DNA of 64,000 bases from Rhexocercosporidium sp. MPI-PUGE-AT-0058 (taxonomy: Eukaryota; Ascomycota; Leotiomycetes; Helotiales). Position numbers and translations under genes: made by a program. The stretch is taken from contig JAGTJL010000019.1 in the NCBI GenBank assembly GCA_020746875.1, positions 930,001-994,000 on the forward strand. The letters are read 5' to 3'. The notes beneath the pieces are model-generated. The model did no database searches. It was not told the DNA's origin and saw only the letters and a list, made by a program, of their open reading frames with translations. Every line of letters begins with the position of its first letter. The first letter of the stretch is position 1. Shown piece after piece: positions 46,496 to 56,789 of this stretch.

Positions 46496-49145
46496 TCATC
46501 CCTGACCATATGTAGTTTGGTCGTGGTAGCTCCCCAGAAGCTGCGTCATGTCCAGCACATCTAGTCTGCCATCATCCCATTCAAAACCTCGAGGGATCTC
46601 TCCTTGAAGTGTCGACCCATTGAATGTTCCAAAATTCCAACTCAAACTCCCCTGGTCGAGCGAGGAATAGTCCAGCATGCAAGGCAAATTATCACTGTGG
46701 CCAGTACTATACACAGAAGAGCGGTCATGGCCGCGGATCTCAGAAGGACCACTTAAAGTCTCTGAGTCTGGCTGAGAATATGAATTGTCCAGCCCTGAAA
46801 GATGACTTCGAGACGCTTCCTGCTCCGTCATCCAGTTTACCCAAGCTTGATAGGAGCTCGTGATGGACGTCGGCTGCATGGAGACTCCAGCGGACGTGTT
46901 ACTCTTGCCGTGGTATATCCTCTGCCGTAAATCTGAAGCAAAACCTGTGAGCTGTTCAATAGTCTGAAGATCCGACGAGGCTCCACGACAACCCCCAAGT
47001 GCCATGTAGCGCAACATGTCGACGCCATTGTCAATAATTCTGCTCGTCTCATCCCCATGTTGTAGAATACTATGAAGTATCAAGATGATTAGTGCCGCAG
47101 TCGAAGCATGGTGATCCGTGAACGAGAATCGACACAGTAAGTTGTGTTTTTTCAACACGAGAATCAACTCGATTGTCGCCTTGGCAGCGTCGACGCAGAG
47201 AGTCGCAAGGTCCATCCGGCTTTGCGGCGGATCTGGGATAGGAGAACCAGAATTTGACAAAGCTTGGATACGTTCGCGCGAAATCTGGAGAAGGGAGGCA
47301 CGCCCCATAAGAATCCAAGCCCAATGGTAGTGTATATGCAAATGAACTGTTGTGCGAAAATTCCGCTCACTGGGAAGCAGGTCATTGGGATGAAGATTGG
47401 AGAAAAGCTGAGAGCGCCATTGCTTTAGCTGCTGGGACAAGTCTTCGACACAAGATGGCTTCGATTCGAGAGGACTTGTACTATCATTAGTACCAATCAA
47501 TCGATTCTCAGCTTGATCCTTACATGTTCTGTACAATTTGCGTTATCATTCTGGTCAGCTTGAGATATTCGACTTGGTGTTGCACATTTGATTGGTACTC
47601 GAGATTATCTAACGACGGATGGTGCTTTGGAAATGGAGCATCTATCGCATCTTCTGCTATGCTCGAAGGGCGGCCCAAGGCAATACTTGTGCGTCTAACA
47701 GAGCGTCAGGCGGTGGACTCGAGCCCAGGCCAGAGTGAGACAGACTTATCTATGGAATAAACACTCCACCACAATCGATTGCGAACCTCTGTAATTCGAG
47801 GGTCTAATGTAGCTGCCAGAGTCTTGCGGTGCAGTCCACTGGCAATTGACATCCTCATAGCCATTCCGAGGTAGAGATAGGACGTATCAGGCAGGTTGTA
47901 AGGTAAATTGTACAGACCTGCCAGTAGGCATACTTGAATTCCTTTCAAGGTACACGTAGCTATAATCCTGGGGATGAGTTTCTGCGCACAGTCATAAAAC
48001 CGTTTCCCGGGATCTAAATTTGGAGGTAGTGAGTCTTGGGACTTGGCTCTTGATCTTAGATGTGCAAATTGGCTGCCGAAGGCAAATATGAGCAGTGTGA
48101 AGCAGATAAATGCATCGTCGGCCGCGCTTCCAGAAGCTGTCCCGGTAAAAACGCCGTTGAGGGTAGTATGAAACCAATTTCTGTCGCAATAGAAGAACGT
48201 TGCTTCAACATAATAGAAGAATGTGGAAACAAGAAATGATGCGATTTCTTGAGGTGGGAATGCTTCCATTGCTTCGATAGATTCCTTGCTCCGAACAGGC
48301 GGTGGCCTGGCTACGTGAGAGGTTTCCTGTCACGCACTTAAGTAGAGGAATCACAGTTTGACGTTCAGTGTCGGAGATCCGACATACCAGGTGGTTACGA
48401 TCGGCGGCGCCCAAGCCTTTCTTACGAGTGGTGGCGTGCAAGACGTCCTGAACACAGAGAAGAAAGCTTTCATTAGAACGGAGGCCGGTATATTCTGTTC
48501 GAGAGTGAGTTCGGGGTGCTTGAAATGTGTCGGTGACGCAGGCGAAACTTACGAGTCCGTCCGAGATCCTCGACAATCAAGATGGCACCCTCTGACTCCT
48601 CGCTAGGGACGAGTGAGCTGTCTCGGAGCGATCGTACTCTGACATCTGGCAATGTCCCGGCAGGGCTCGATTCATAGAATGTGTCAACTGCACTTGAAGT
48701 ATTGAGTGAGAGACTGCTTTCAGCAGAAGGGCCAAGGACTCTCACTTGAGGTGTCTGCAGCGAAGAGGGAGTGTTGGCGTCTCTTTCCTGATGCCCGGAT
48801 CTGGGAGGGGATCTAGCCGCTTGCTGGTCGTTGACAGTGGCTGTTGTTGTGCTGTGGGTCGCAGACTGTGAGGCTCGAGAGGTCTCCAAATCACACTCTT
48901 CGCCCTTTTCCACGCATCTCTCGCAAGCACCGGTGTTTCGTGCTATGCAACGGCTCTTGCGAGCTCTACAGACTGCACATCTGCATTGCGTGTTAGCACA
49001 TTAATAGCTATCGTGACAGAGAGCTGTTTTCAAGACCGGCAAGATAAGTAAAGTAGATGGGTGGGTATGTCGACATGACTTACGCACGCGACACTCGAAC
49101 TCGAATTGCATCGGGCACGCGCCTCAGACGCGGGTTGCGAGGCAT
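46496..49145 (-). CDS. Zn2Cys6 transcription factor, 775 aa, six exons
   Basis: Exons 49084-49145, 48553-48980, 48388-48494, 47746-48326, 47524-47694 and 46496-47474 join in phase. The zinc cluster is C-x2-C-x6-C-x7-C-x2-C-x6-C at residues 22-50 (ACAVCRARKSRC, CERCVEKGEEC), interrupted by the first intron just before its first Cys. A Ser/Thr/Pro linker follows, then YTGLRSNESFL and the fungal_trans region (GMAMRMSIASGLHR, RNRLWWSVYSIDKR, LGRPSSIAEDAIDAPFP). The fourth donor is weak (GTCTGT) but the frame and the conserved WWSVYS...LGRP motif require it. It ends in an acidic/aromatic tail. It converges with the amidohydrolase gene and may regulate that gene and the transporter; this is inference. 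Confidence 0.9.
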
Positions 49146-49246
49146 GGTAGGTACAATAGAAGTAATTACGGTATGGAAGTGCTTCAAGTAAGGTAAGAAC
49201 AAAATTAAAACGGATACCACTGCATTCAGGATACAAGGCAGGCTAA

Positions 49247-49278
49247 GCTTGACTGCTTGACTGCTTGACTGCTTGACT
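49247..49278 (+). repeat. (GCTTGACT)4 tandem repeat
   Basis: Four perfect copies of an 8-nt unit, about 100 bp upstream of the Zn2Cys6 start codon. Confidence 0.95.
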
Positions 49279-49501
49279 GATAATAAGTGTAGTGAAGTGA
49301 ACGTACTAAGTAATTACATCAAGCAAGCATAACTAACTTGCTTCATAAGGTAGGCATCCCGCGCGCCCCGCATTCCCCTGTTTTGCTGACTGGATGGACA
49401 GTCTAAGTCTAGTAACTTACTCGAGTAAGGCGGTGAGGTGAACCCAGCAGCGTCGGCTTGGCCTGGCAACATCGGAACGGCAAATCTCTCGGTAGGTAGT
49501 T

Positions 49502-49516
49502 GAGGAGGGAGGGAGG

Positions 49517-49559
<43 letters not shown>
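49502..49559 (+). repeat. (GGGA)n-(GA)n microsatellite
   Basis: A purine-only stretch: GGGA units pass into about twenty GA units. Likely length-variable between strains. Confidence 0.95.
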
Positions 49560-49561
<2 letters not shown>

Positions 49562-50605
49562 TAGGCTCTGTAGGTAATAAGTTAGTGGGTGGGTAATTAC
49601 TTACTTATGGTTACGAACCTGAAATCAGTACTCGTAGTCTGTGCGCCACGGGGCATTTCACAGCCAAATCAAAAATGGAAGTATTTTTTAGAAAATATAA
49701 TTCAAAAAGCTAGTTAAAAGAGACGTTAATACGCTTCTTCTTTATAATATACACGAAGAAAAAGGTTAAGAGGGCATATCGTTATTTAGTAATTATCAAG
49801 TCAAGTTACCGACTTCGGGTTTTCAAAGCCTGAAAGTGTCGCTAAACAGCCTATAGACAGACCACGGACCCATGATTCCAGGTTCGTTAGAGAGATACCG
49901 TCCTGTACCTCGGCCAGGGTAACCTGGGTACCCTAGGTAATTACAGTATCTTTCTTATCTTACTTGACAGTATAGCACAGTATAGCACAGTCCAGTCCAG
50001 TCCAGTCCGCACCTTGTCTAATCTTACAAGTTTCCCTGATCTTGTTTTCCTTTATCTTATCTTATTTTCCGTGGTATTCCCTGGTTTTACCCAAGCACTA
50101 AGCCTACGAGTTCTTACATCCCCTGCTTTCCCTCCCTCCCTTACTATATAACTTACGTTCCCTACCTACTTACCTGTGTACTATATAAGTCTGTTGTCTG
50201 TGCCTGAGGTGATTGTCCTCCGTATAAAGTCGGCAGGCGTCGGCTCGCTCGCTTACTTCGTTACAAAACTACTGTATCCGCCGTGCCTCTGAACAATCGC
50301 CAGGGCCGGTCGGGTATCTGTCCCCTTGATTAACATCTCGTCGGTCACAAATCTCTTATCCGCCCCCGGTGCCAGTCGCGTATGCGTGTTACCGAGTCAT
50401 GGCCGTCACCCCGCGCCTCTGTTTGTTCCCTCCAAGATAATCTAATATCGTCGTCTGATACTGTTGTGCGGCGGCCCTGTTCTGTATACTGCCGATCCTA
50501 TATAATCAATCATGGTCGACCCTATTACCCCGCCAAACAGTCACGCAAGAGAATCCGGTATAAGAGTGAACACTTGAAGCGATGTGCCTTTGGCATCGAA
50601 CAATC

Positions 50606-52809
50606 ATGAGATCATTCGCCATCTTCTGCGTCATTGTCTGTTGGAGCGGGTGCTGTCTTGCATCACGGCCTACAACAACTATCGCCAACGGAACTATTGT
50701 CGGACGCTCACTGCCAGAGTTCAATCAGGATCTCTTCCTCGGCATCCCATACGCGGATCCTCCGTCGAGATTCAGCACTTCAATTGCTCGGACGACCAAG
50801 TTTAACGGTTCTTTCAATGCTAGGCAAGTACCCCCTCTCTCTTCCTTCTTTCCGTCCTTCTTCCTTCCCTTGTGGCTTTATATACTGGCTGTACTGTACT
50901 GAGTATCGCCTTAGCAACTTTTCCGCGGTTTGTCACGGAACTGGAGGTCCCCCGGCAGGAAATGTGTTCAGTGAAAACTGCCTAACACTAAATATCATTC
51001 GCCAATCCACAACCACGACAAACTCTACAGCGCTGCCTGTGGTAATCTGGATCCATGGAGGCGGTTTTTGGGGAGGGAGTGCGGCGGATCCTAACCTCAA
51101 TGGAAGCTACATAGGTACCGAGATAACGTCCTTTGGTTAACTTAAGTGACGAGAAGAGCTAATAGCAGCCATTTCTAGTCCAAAAGTCTGTTGCTCAGAA
51201 TACTCCAATCGTAGGATCACTATTGCTGCTAATGGAACATACATGAGCTTATTACCTGGGGCCTCCATAGATATTCGTCTCGATCCAGTACAGACTTCTG
51301 TTTTACGGGTTCCCCTCCGGGAATGAACCACATGCTCTTGGCAGAGAAAACCTCGGTCTACTGGATCAGCGACTGGCTTTCCAATGGGTCCAAGAGAATA
51401 TCGCTGCTTTTGGCGGCGACCCTACGAAGGTGACTATTATGGGAGAGAGGTCAGCTGATTGGCATCGGTTAACAAGAGACCTGCTGACTTCATGCAGTGC
51501 TGGTGGTACTGGAATTTTGCAACATCTTGTTGCATACGGTGGCCGAAATGACCACCTTTTCCGAGCAGGAGAGCATTCCACTGTCTTTGGAGACCGCGAA
51601 TGCTAACAGTGTTTCTAGCTATCGTTCAGAGTGGCAGCTTCTACGATGTGCCATGCAACTGGAACGTTTCAACCATTAGAGAGGCGAACTACCAGTCGTT
51701 TTTGAACGAGACAGGCTGTGATGGCTTTTCGTGTCTACAAACTCTTGACAATGAGATACTATTCAATGTTTCCTTGAAGTTTTTCTCCCAGTTTCTCCCT
51801 TCCATCGATGGTACCTTCATGCCGGCACATCCTGTGGAGCTATTTGATCAGGGAAAGCAAATATCCGTTCCTCTACTGATGGGCGGTAAGGCAATCCGCC
51901 GATCTTCGAAATGACCGAAGTGAGCTAAAGTGATCCCAGTGAACGATGACGAGGGCACGATTCTCGTGCAACCTGGTTCTAACACAACAGAGGACATTAA
52001 GCGAGCCCTGATGGGTCTCAATGGATGTACGTGGCCAGCAGGTTAAAGAACCGACGGCAGTCGACTGACAAGCTAAAGCAAGTTATGTGATCGACGGTTC
52101 AACATTTGAAAGGCTCTTCGAGCTGTACCCTGATGACCCGGCTGCTGGGGTTCCACACAATACTGGGGCTGGCGTGCCACCTACTGGATTCATGGACAAA
52201 ACTGTTTGTACTTCATCATAAGAGATGGAACGCGGAGCTCTTGTTAACGTGACTTGCCAGAGTTATTTGATTTTCGGTGACGCTGTCGAGCACTCGGTCC
52301 GTCGTTGGATTACAGGACTTTATGCGCAAGCCGGCAATGCTGTCTACAGCTACCGGTTCGCTCAGGTGAGTCACGAAGGCCTGGAATAGCTGGATGGCTC
52401 GGTCTAAATGTATCTTCAGATTCCTTGGCATGGCTCTGTACTGTTCGGGGCTACCCACGGCGTCGATGTAAGTCGGCTTACGAAGCTGTACCCGAGCACC
52501 CCCCATCTTTATTTAGACTAAGACGCATAGTAGATCTCCTACGTGTTCGGTACCTCTCTTGGTCCACGGCCTTCCGACCTCCGTCTTTCCAGATACATGA
52601 TCGGAGCCTGGGCATCGTTCGTGCATAGTTTAAATCCCAATTATGGCGACTTTGTTCTGGAATGGCCTGACTACAGGGTTGCGGGACAGAATATGGTACT
52701 CGTTGCTGATGGAGAACACGCAGAGGAGGATGTATACCGCACAGCTGGGTTGGCGCTCTGGACTGAGCAGAGGATCCAAGGATGTGCTGGACTGAGGGCG
52801 GGAGTCTGA
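50606..52809 (+). CDS. Secreted type-B carboxylesterase, 535 aa, eleven exons (one donor not GT or GC)
   Basis: Exons 50606-50823, 50915-51114, 51179-51210, 51271-51449, 51498-51568, 51619-51885, 51940-52026, 52079-52203, 52261-52365, 52420-52467 and 52534-52809 join in phase. It has a signal peptide ([19 protein letters not shown]), [10 protein letters not shown], the oxyanion motif [10 protein letters not shown], the nucleophile in GESAGG (Ser210), a likely acid in NDDEG, and His in FGATHGVD. Family members hydrolyse esters outside the cell. The first intron starts with GCAAGT (GC-AG). The intron after HLFRA starts with GAGAGC rather than GTGAGC, although its branch site (GCTAAC) and acceptor are good. 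Unless spliced, it brings a stop 14 codons later. So the gene may be functional with a rare donor, or recently inactivated. An upstream ATG at 50582 is in frame. Confidence 0.8.
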
Positions 52810-54217
52810 ACCAACTCGAGAGTGGAGATCGTGGAACTTGCCCTGGCATGGTCTTAGTTGTGCAGTACAGAACATGAGATGCTCCAGCGAAAAGGAATAC
52901 CAGAGTTCGAATGAAGGATATGCTTCAGAAGCGCTGTTGCCAGGGGGCCAGCCTTTATTTATTTAATCTAACCGGTTGCGTTGGCAGCAGCGTATAACTT
53001 TGCCCAGCCCAAGTTCAGCATACAGCAGCCTGCCTCCGCCTAAACCTTGATATATTTATCTCAGCCTGCCTGCATCGGAAATTATACCTCTGTATATTTT
53101 TTATACTTTTGTATATTTTTATACTGGGATAATGCTTCCTGTCCCCCTTGATTTTGACAGCCTTGCACGCCTGTCTCCGCCTACTTCTTTACTATAATCA
53201 GCCTGCCTCAGCCTGATTGAGCTAAATTTTAGTTCGCCTGCCTTAGCCTAGCGGCCTCCTTACTCTGCCTCCGCCCTCCAAAGGGGCCAGGCTGTTTAAG
53301 GCTGGGCGTTTTCCTACGCTGGTTGGCAGATGACTGAGGTTGAGAGTATACTGAACTACCTAATTCTTTTCATTTAATAGAGTCATATCTCATTTTGCGA
53401 TACATTTAAATGTTGCAAGTTCTATTCCTTTTCCCATTTCTTTATTTCTCTATAAATTAGGGGGAGGGGGTAATTGTTTTTTTTTTTTACTTGGCAGTCT
53501 TTTGAGTCCTTTATCATGTGAACCCAAGCTTCCTCCAGTGGGCAATGACCCCCGGAGCTTTTGACCTCGAATCCAGGGAAATTGTGAATGGCTGCAGTGT
53601 GTGCCCACGAAACATCAAGGACTCGTATCCCTATCACGTGCACACCTATTTAGCTTCACTGCCTTATACTACTTTTCAACTTCAATTATATATAAATTAA
53701 TAATTTTATACGCATTAAGGTATTCACAAGAAGTCTCGGTCCATCTCTACTTTCGATTCCATCTTTACCGCCGGTTTCTTCTTCGCGAGAAACGATGATT
53801 TCGAAGCGATACTTAACGTAAAAAATTTTAACACCGAGGAGAGATATAAGATAACACTTTAGATACCGCTTTCTAGCATATTGGAATCTGTCTTTTACTA
53901 ATGTTTTCTTAAATTTCTTCCCTCGATGTTCTCTTGCTATTAATAACAGGGCAAGAACTGCGAACGGTAGTAAGTGATTTAAAAAAAAAAATCTTAATCG
54001 TGCGCTAAACTTATAAATGTACTTCCTCTTCTTAATATATACCTTTGTAAGACTCAAATCGAGCTTATAAGCGTTCTCGTTAAGAACCTATGCACTTTCA
54101 TAGCGGAGGTCATCCCATCGGTTTCGAAAAGGTTGAAGCGAGCACTAGCATAAGAGACTCAAAAGTTCTCTACAAGCACTTTCTAAATATAGGTAAAGCA
54201 CGCCCGCTCTTTCAAGT
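52810..54217. other. 1.4-kb A/T-rich convergent region
   Basis: Lies between two gene 3' ends. The left part holds the interspersed GCCTGCCTC-type repeat; the right part (about 53340-54100) is A/T-rich with poly-T and poly-A runs (53478-53489, 53980-53990). A minus-strand open frame at 53686-54057 is Lys/Tyr/Leu-rich with no domain and is probably decayed sequence. RIP-like decay of an old repeat is possible, not shown. Confidence 0.45.
53024..53278. repeat. Interspersed GCCTGCCTCCGCC-like motif
   Basis: Variants of GCCTGCCTCCGCC occur near 53028-53040, 53064, 53168-53181, 53201-53213, 53236-53248 and 53266-53275, separated by A/T-rich pieces. The spacing is irregular, so this is not a simple tandem array. 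Confidence 0.6.
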
Positions 54218-56789
54218 CTACAAAAAGCATACAATACCAGCAGTCAACCCTGCCAGCAGTCCAAGCAGTCCCAAATTAATCCTTCCGCCCTCCCCAACAG
54301 CAGAACTCTTTCCTAACGCACCATGGCTCTTGTTAACAGCCAACCTGAACAACGGATCCACATCCCCACTAGTCGTTGTATTCGCAGTCATGATACTGCC
54401 TTCAACACAAAATTCATTCGGATCTGTCCACGTCGCATCGACCGTTCTTTTCCACACCAGCTCAGGACTACTCAGCATCTGCGCCGTGTAGAATATCCTA
54501 CAATTGGCAGGCTGCATGAGGAACTGCAATGGCGTCTGTGAATCAGTTGCCGAGAATGCATTTTTGCCATTCACGGCTCCGGGGTTCGCGACTGCTGCGA
54601 GTCGTTTGAGAGCGTATGCGTCTGCCAGAAGTCCGGTTTCGCCGGCTCGTAATTCGGCTTTCCGTTCTGCCGGAGCCAATTCGATCACAGCTGCTGCGGC
54701 GATGGATAATTCATCCAAGGGAAAGACTTGAGCGCCTTCTACTCCAGCGATAGATTGCATCATGCCTGTTTGGGGACGGCCACCGATAACCGTGGTTTTT
54801 ACGTTCATCTGGAGGATCATCAGGTATGAGAAGAGTGTGCAAGTCGATCCACAGGTCCCATCTGTAAGTAAGACCACATTTTCAGGAGCGAAAACAGATG
54901 CGGGTGGATTTGATCGGGTGCCGGTCCCAGTGAGGTTGAACTGAGGGTCGGTGTCATTCAAGGGTGTTTGTTGGTATGCAGTGAAGAAGTCGCCCTTGAG
55001 AGATACAGGCGCAACAATCTGCTCCACAGAAGTGAAGTTGGCACCTGCAGGAGTAAACACACCCCCAGGCACGATATTACTCACAACGGAACTCTGTGAT
55101 AGAGCGTTGAGTGCAGCTCGCTGTGCCGGTGTAGATGCAGTGAAGTTGCTAGATAGGCCACCAACTACCCTCGCCATGTTGACAAGACTGTCTGCGAGAC
55201 GGAGGTTATTTGCTTGGAATCTTCGAACCGTCGGATATAACTAACCGGATTCATTAGCTCAATCCCCGTAGGTCAACATTAATGCGATCGGAAATACTCA
55301 CCTGGGCGAAGAGTTCATATCCAGCGACTACAAATCCACCACCGTTAGCTTGCAAGTCAATCACGAGTCTTGTCTTTCCAGCGGCCTTCGACTGAGCGAG
55401 GAAAGACTCAACCGTGCTCTGGAAATTGGTGATATATTCGAGAGCTTCCACGTTTCCTTCAGGAGGAGGAGAGAACCCAGAAACGGCCAGGACGGCAACA
55501 TTTTCATATCCAGTTCCGTTGAGAAAATAACCAGAGGTGGTATTCGCACCACTATCCCGAACGCTGCGACAAAATCAGCATCAAAGTTTCCATAAGGCCA
55601 CTTATTCTGACAGAAACACGATTACTTACATTGGAAGAGGATACCCTGAAATCGTAGGCAAAGGGGGTTGCAGTTTCGGCACAGTCGTGTTAGTTGGCGC
55701 AGCTGGCGTGGTGGTGTTCGTGGCCGCCTGAGTATTTGGATTGCAGAATCGATTGTAATAATCTTCCCCATTACTTATACCAGTGAAGTTTACACCTGCT
55801 CTCAATATCGCAAAACTTTCCTCCGTCTTCTCCTGTCCGTTATCATAGGTGAGCGTCACACTTGGTCCTTGGAAAGCAAGCGAGGCTGCGATGGCCAACG
55901 CTCCACCTGGACTGGCATATGTGGGAAACTGCGAGTTCCATTGCGAATCTGGATCCTGGAAACTGCTGAATTGGAGATTCATGTCTGTGATGAACTTGGC
56001 GGCATCTTGTCCATTAATCTTAGTTATTGCAGGAGCTGTGTCGACGGTTCCATTAGTACCATTGACGGCACCTGCAAAAGTCAGTCAACAATTCTACCCA
56101 AGATGTGACTAAAATACCCACCGCTGTGGTACAATTTCGGAACCGCCTTTCCATCTTTCGATACAGAGACGATATCCAAAGGCAAGTTATTCCTGAACGA
56201 GAAGGCTTTGAACACATCAGGCCGATATGAAAAATGCCCATCGTGTGCGGAAATGATCAACTTGACGATACCAAGTTGGAAATCGTACTCGCTCTTGAAG
56301 CCTCCAGCGGCCGCTGTTGACGAGATATTGTCCAAGCCACCTTCAATATCCGTCGCTGGCAGCATATACGATGGCGGTGGATCTTTCAGAAAAGCGAGCG
56401 TGCTTTGCCATTGTACGAATGCTTTCAAACTTTTGACCATGGCCACTGCTGGGTCGGGTTTATTCGGTACTGTCTGGAGGCAGTCGAAAGCCAATTGTGC
56501 CGACACAGTCGCCGCAGCTGAAGGTAGACTATTAGCATTGATTATTTTTATCGATTCATTTGTCTTCCTTTGTGAACCTACCCGCTCTTGGATTTTGCGC
56601 CAAATATTCAGCTACGGCAGGCCCAATCTGACCACATGCATTTGGATTTCCAGTCGGTGAAGGCGAAGGAGTATTTTGAGGCGCAGGCGCAGCTACGGCA
56701 TTAACAATCGTAGCGACAGCAAACAAGAACCAGCTTATTCTCAAAACCACCGCGGATAGCTCAGCTATCCTGAAGCCAGGGAGGCCCAT
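54218..56789 (-). CDS. Secreted S41-type protease, probably GPI-anchored, 776 aa, five exons
   Basis: Exons 56582-56789, 56122-56517, 55630-56071, 55302-55563 and 54218-55240 join in phase. The N-terminus has a hydrophobic segment (about residues 12-33, signal peptide or anchor) followed by a Pro/Ser stretch. The body matches fungal peptidase S41-family proteins. These features are FKSEYDFQLGIVKLIISAHD, INGQDAAKFI, RLVIDLQANGGGFVVAGYELF, and the nucleophile region VVLLTDGTCGSTCTLFS (Ser568 position). Many N-x-S/T sites are present. The C-terminus is hydrophobic (LLGLLAGLTAGIVCFL) after a Gly/Asn/Ser-rich spacer, as in GPI-anchored proteins. S41 family members are C-terminal-processing or tricorn-like serine proteases; the fungal secreted group is poorly studied. 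Surface location is inferred. Confidence 0.88.

Larger units (their letters stand above)
49146..50605. other. 1.5-kb intergenic region with simple repeats
   Basis: Shared upstream region of the Zn2Cys6 gene (minus) and the carboxylesterase gene (plus). It holds two microsatellites, a short A/T-rich patch (about 49660-49800), and direct repeats of CAGTATAGCA (about 49967-49989) and CCAGT. No gene supported. Confidence 0.5.

Noticed and set aside
53686..54057. Lys/Tyr-rich minus-strand frame as a transposon remnant
   Set aside because: No reverse transcriptase, integrase or transposase motif and no terminal repeats could be seen.
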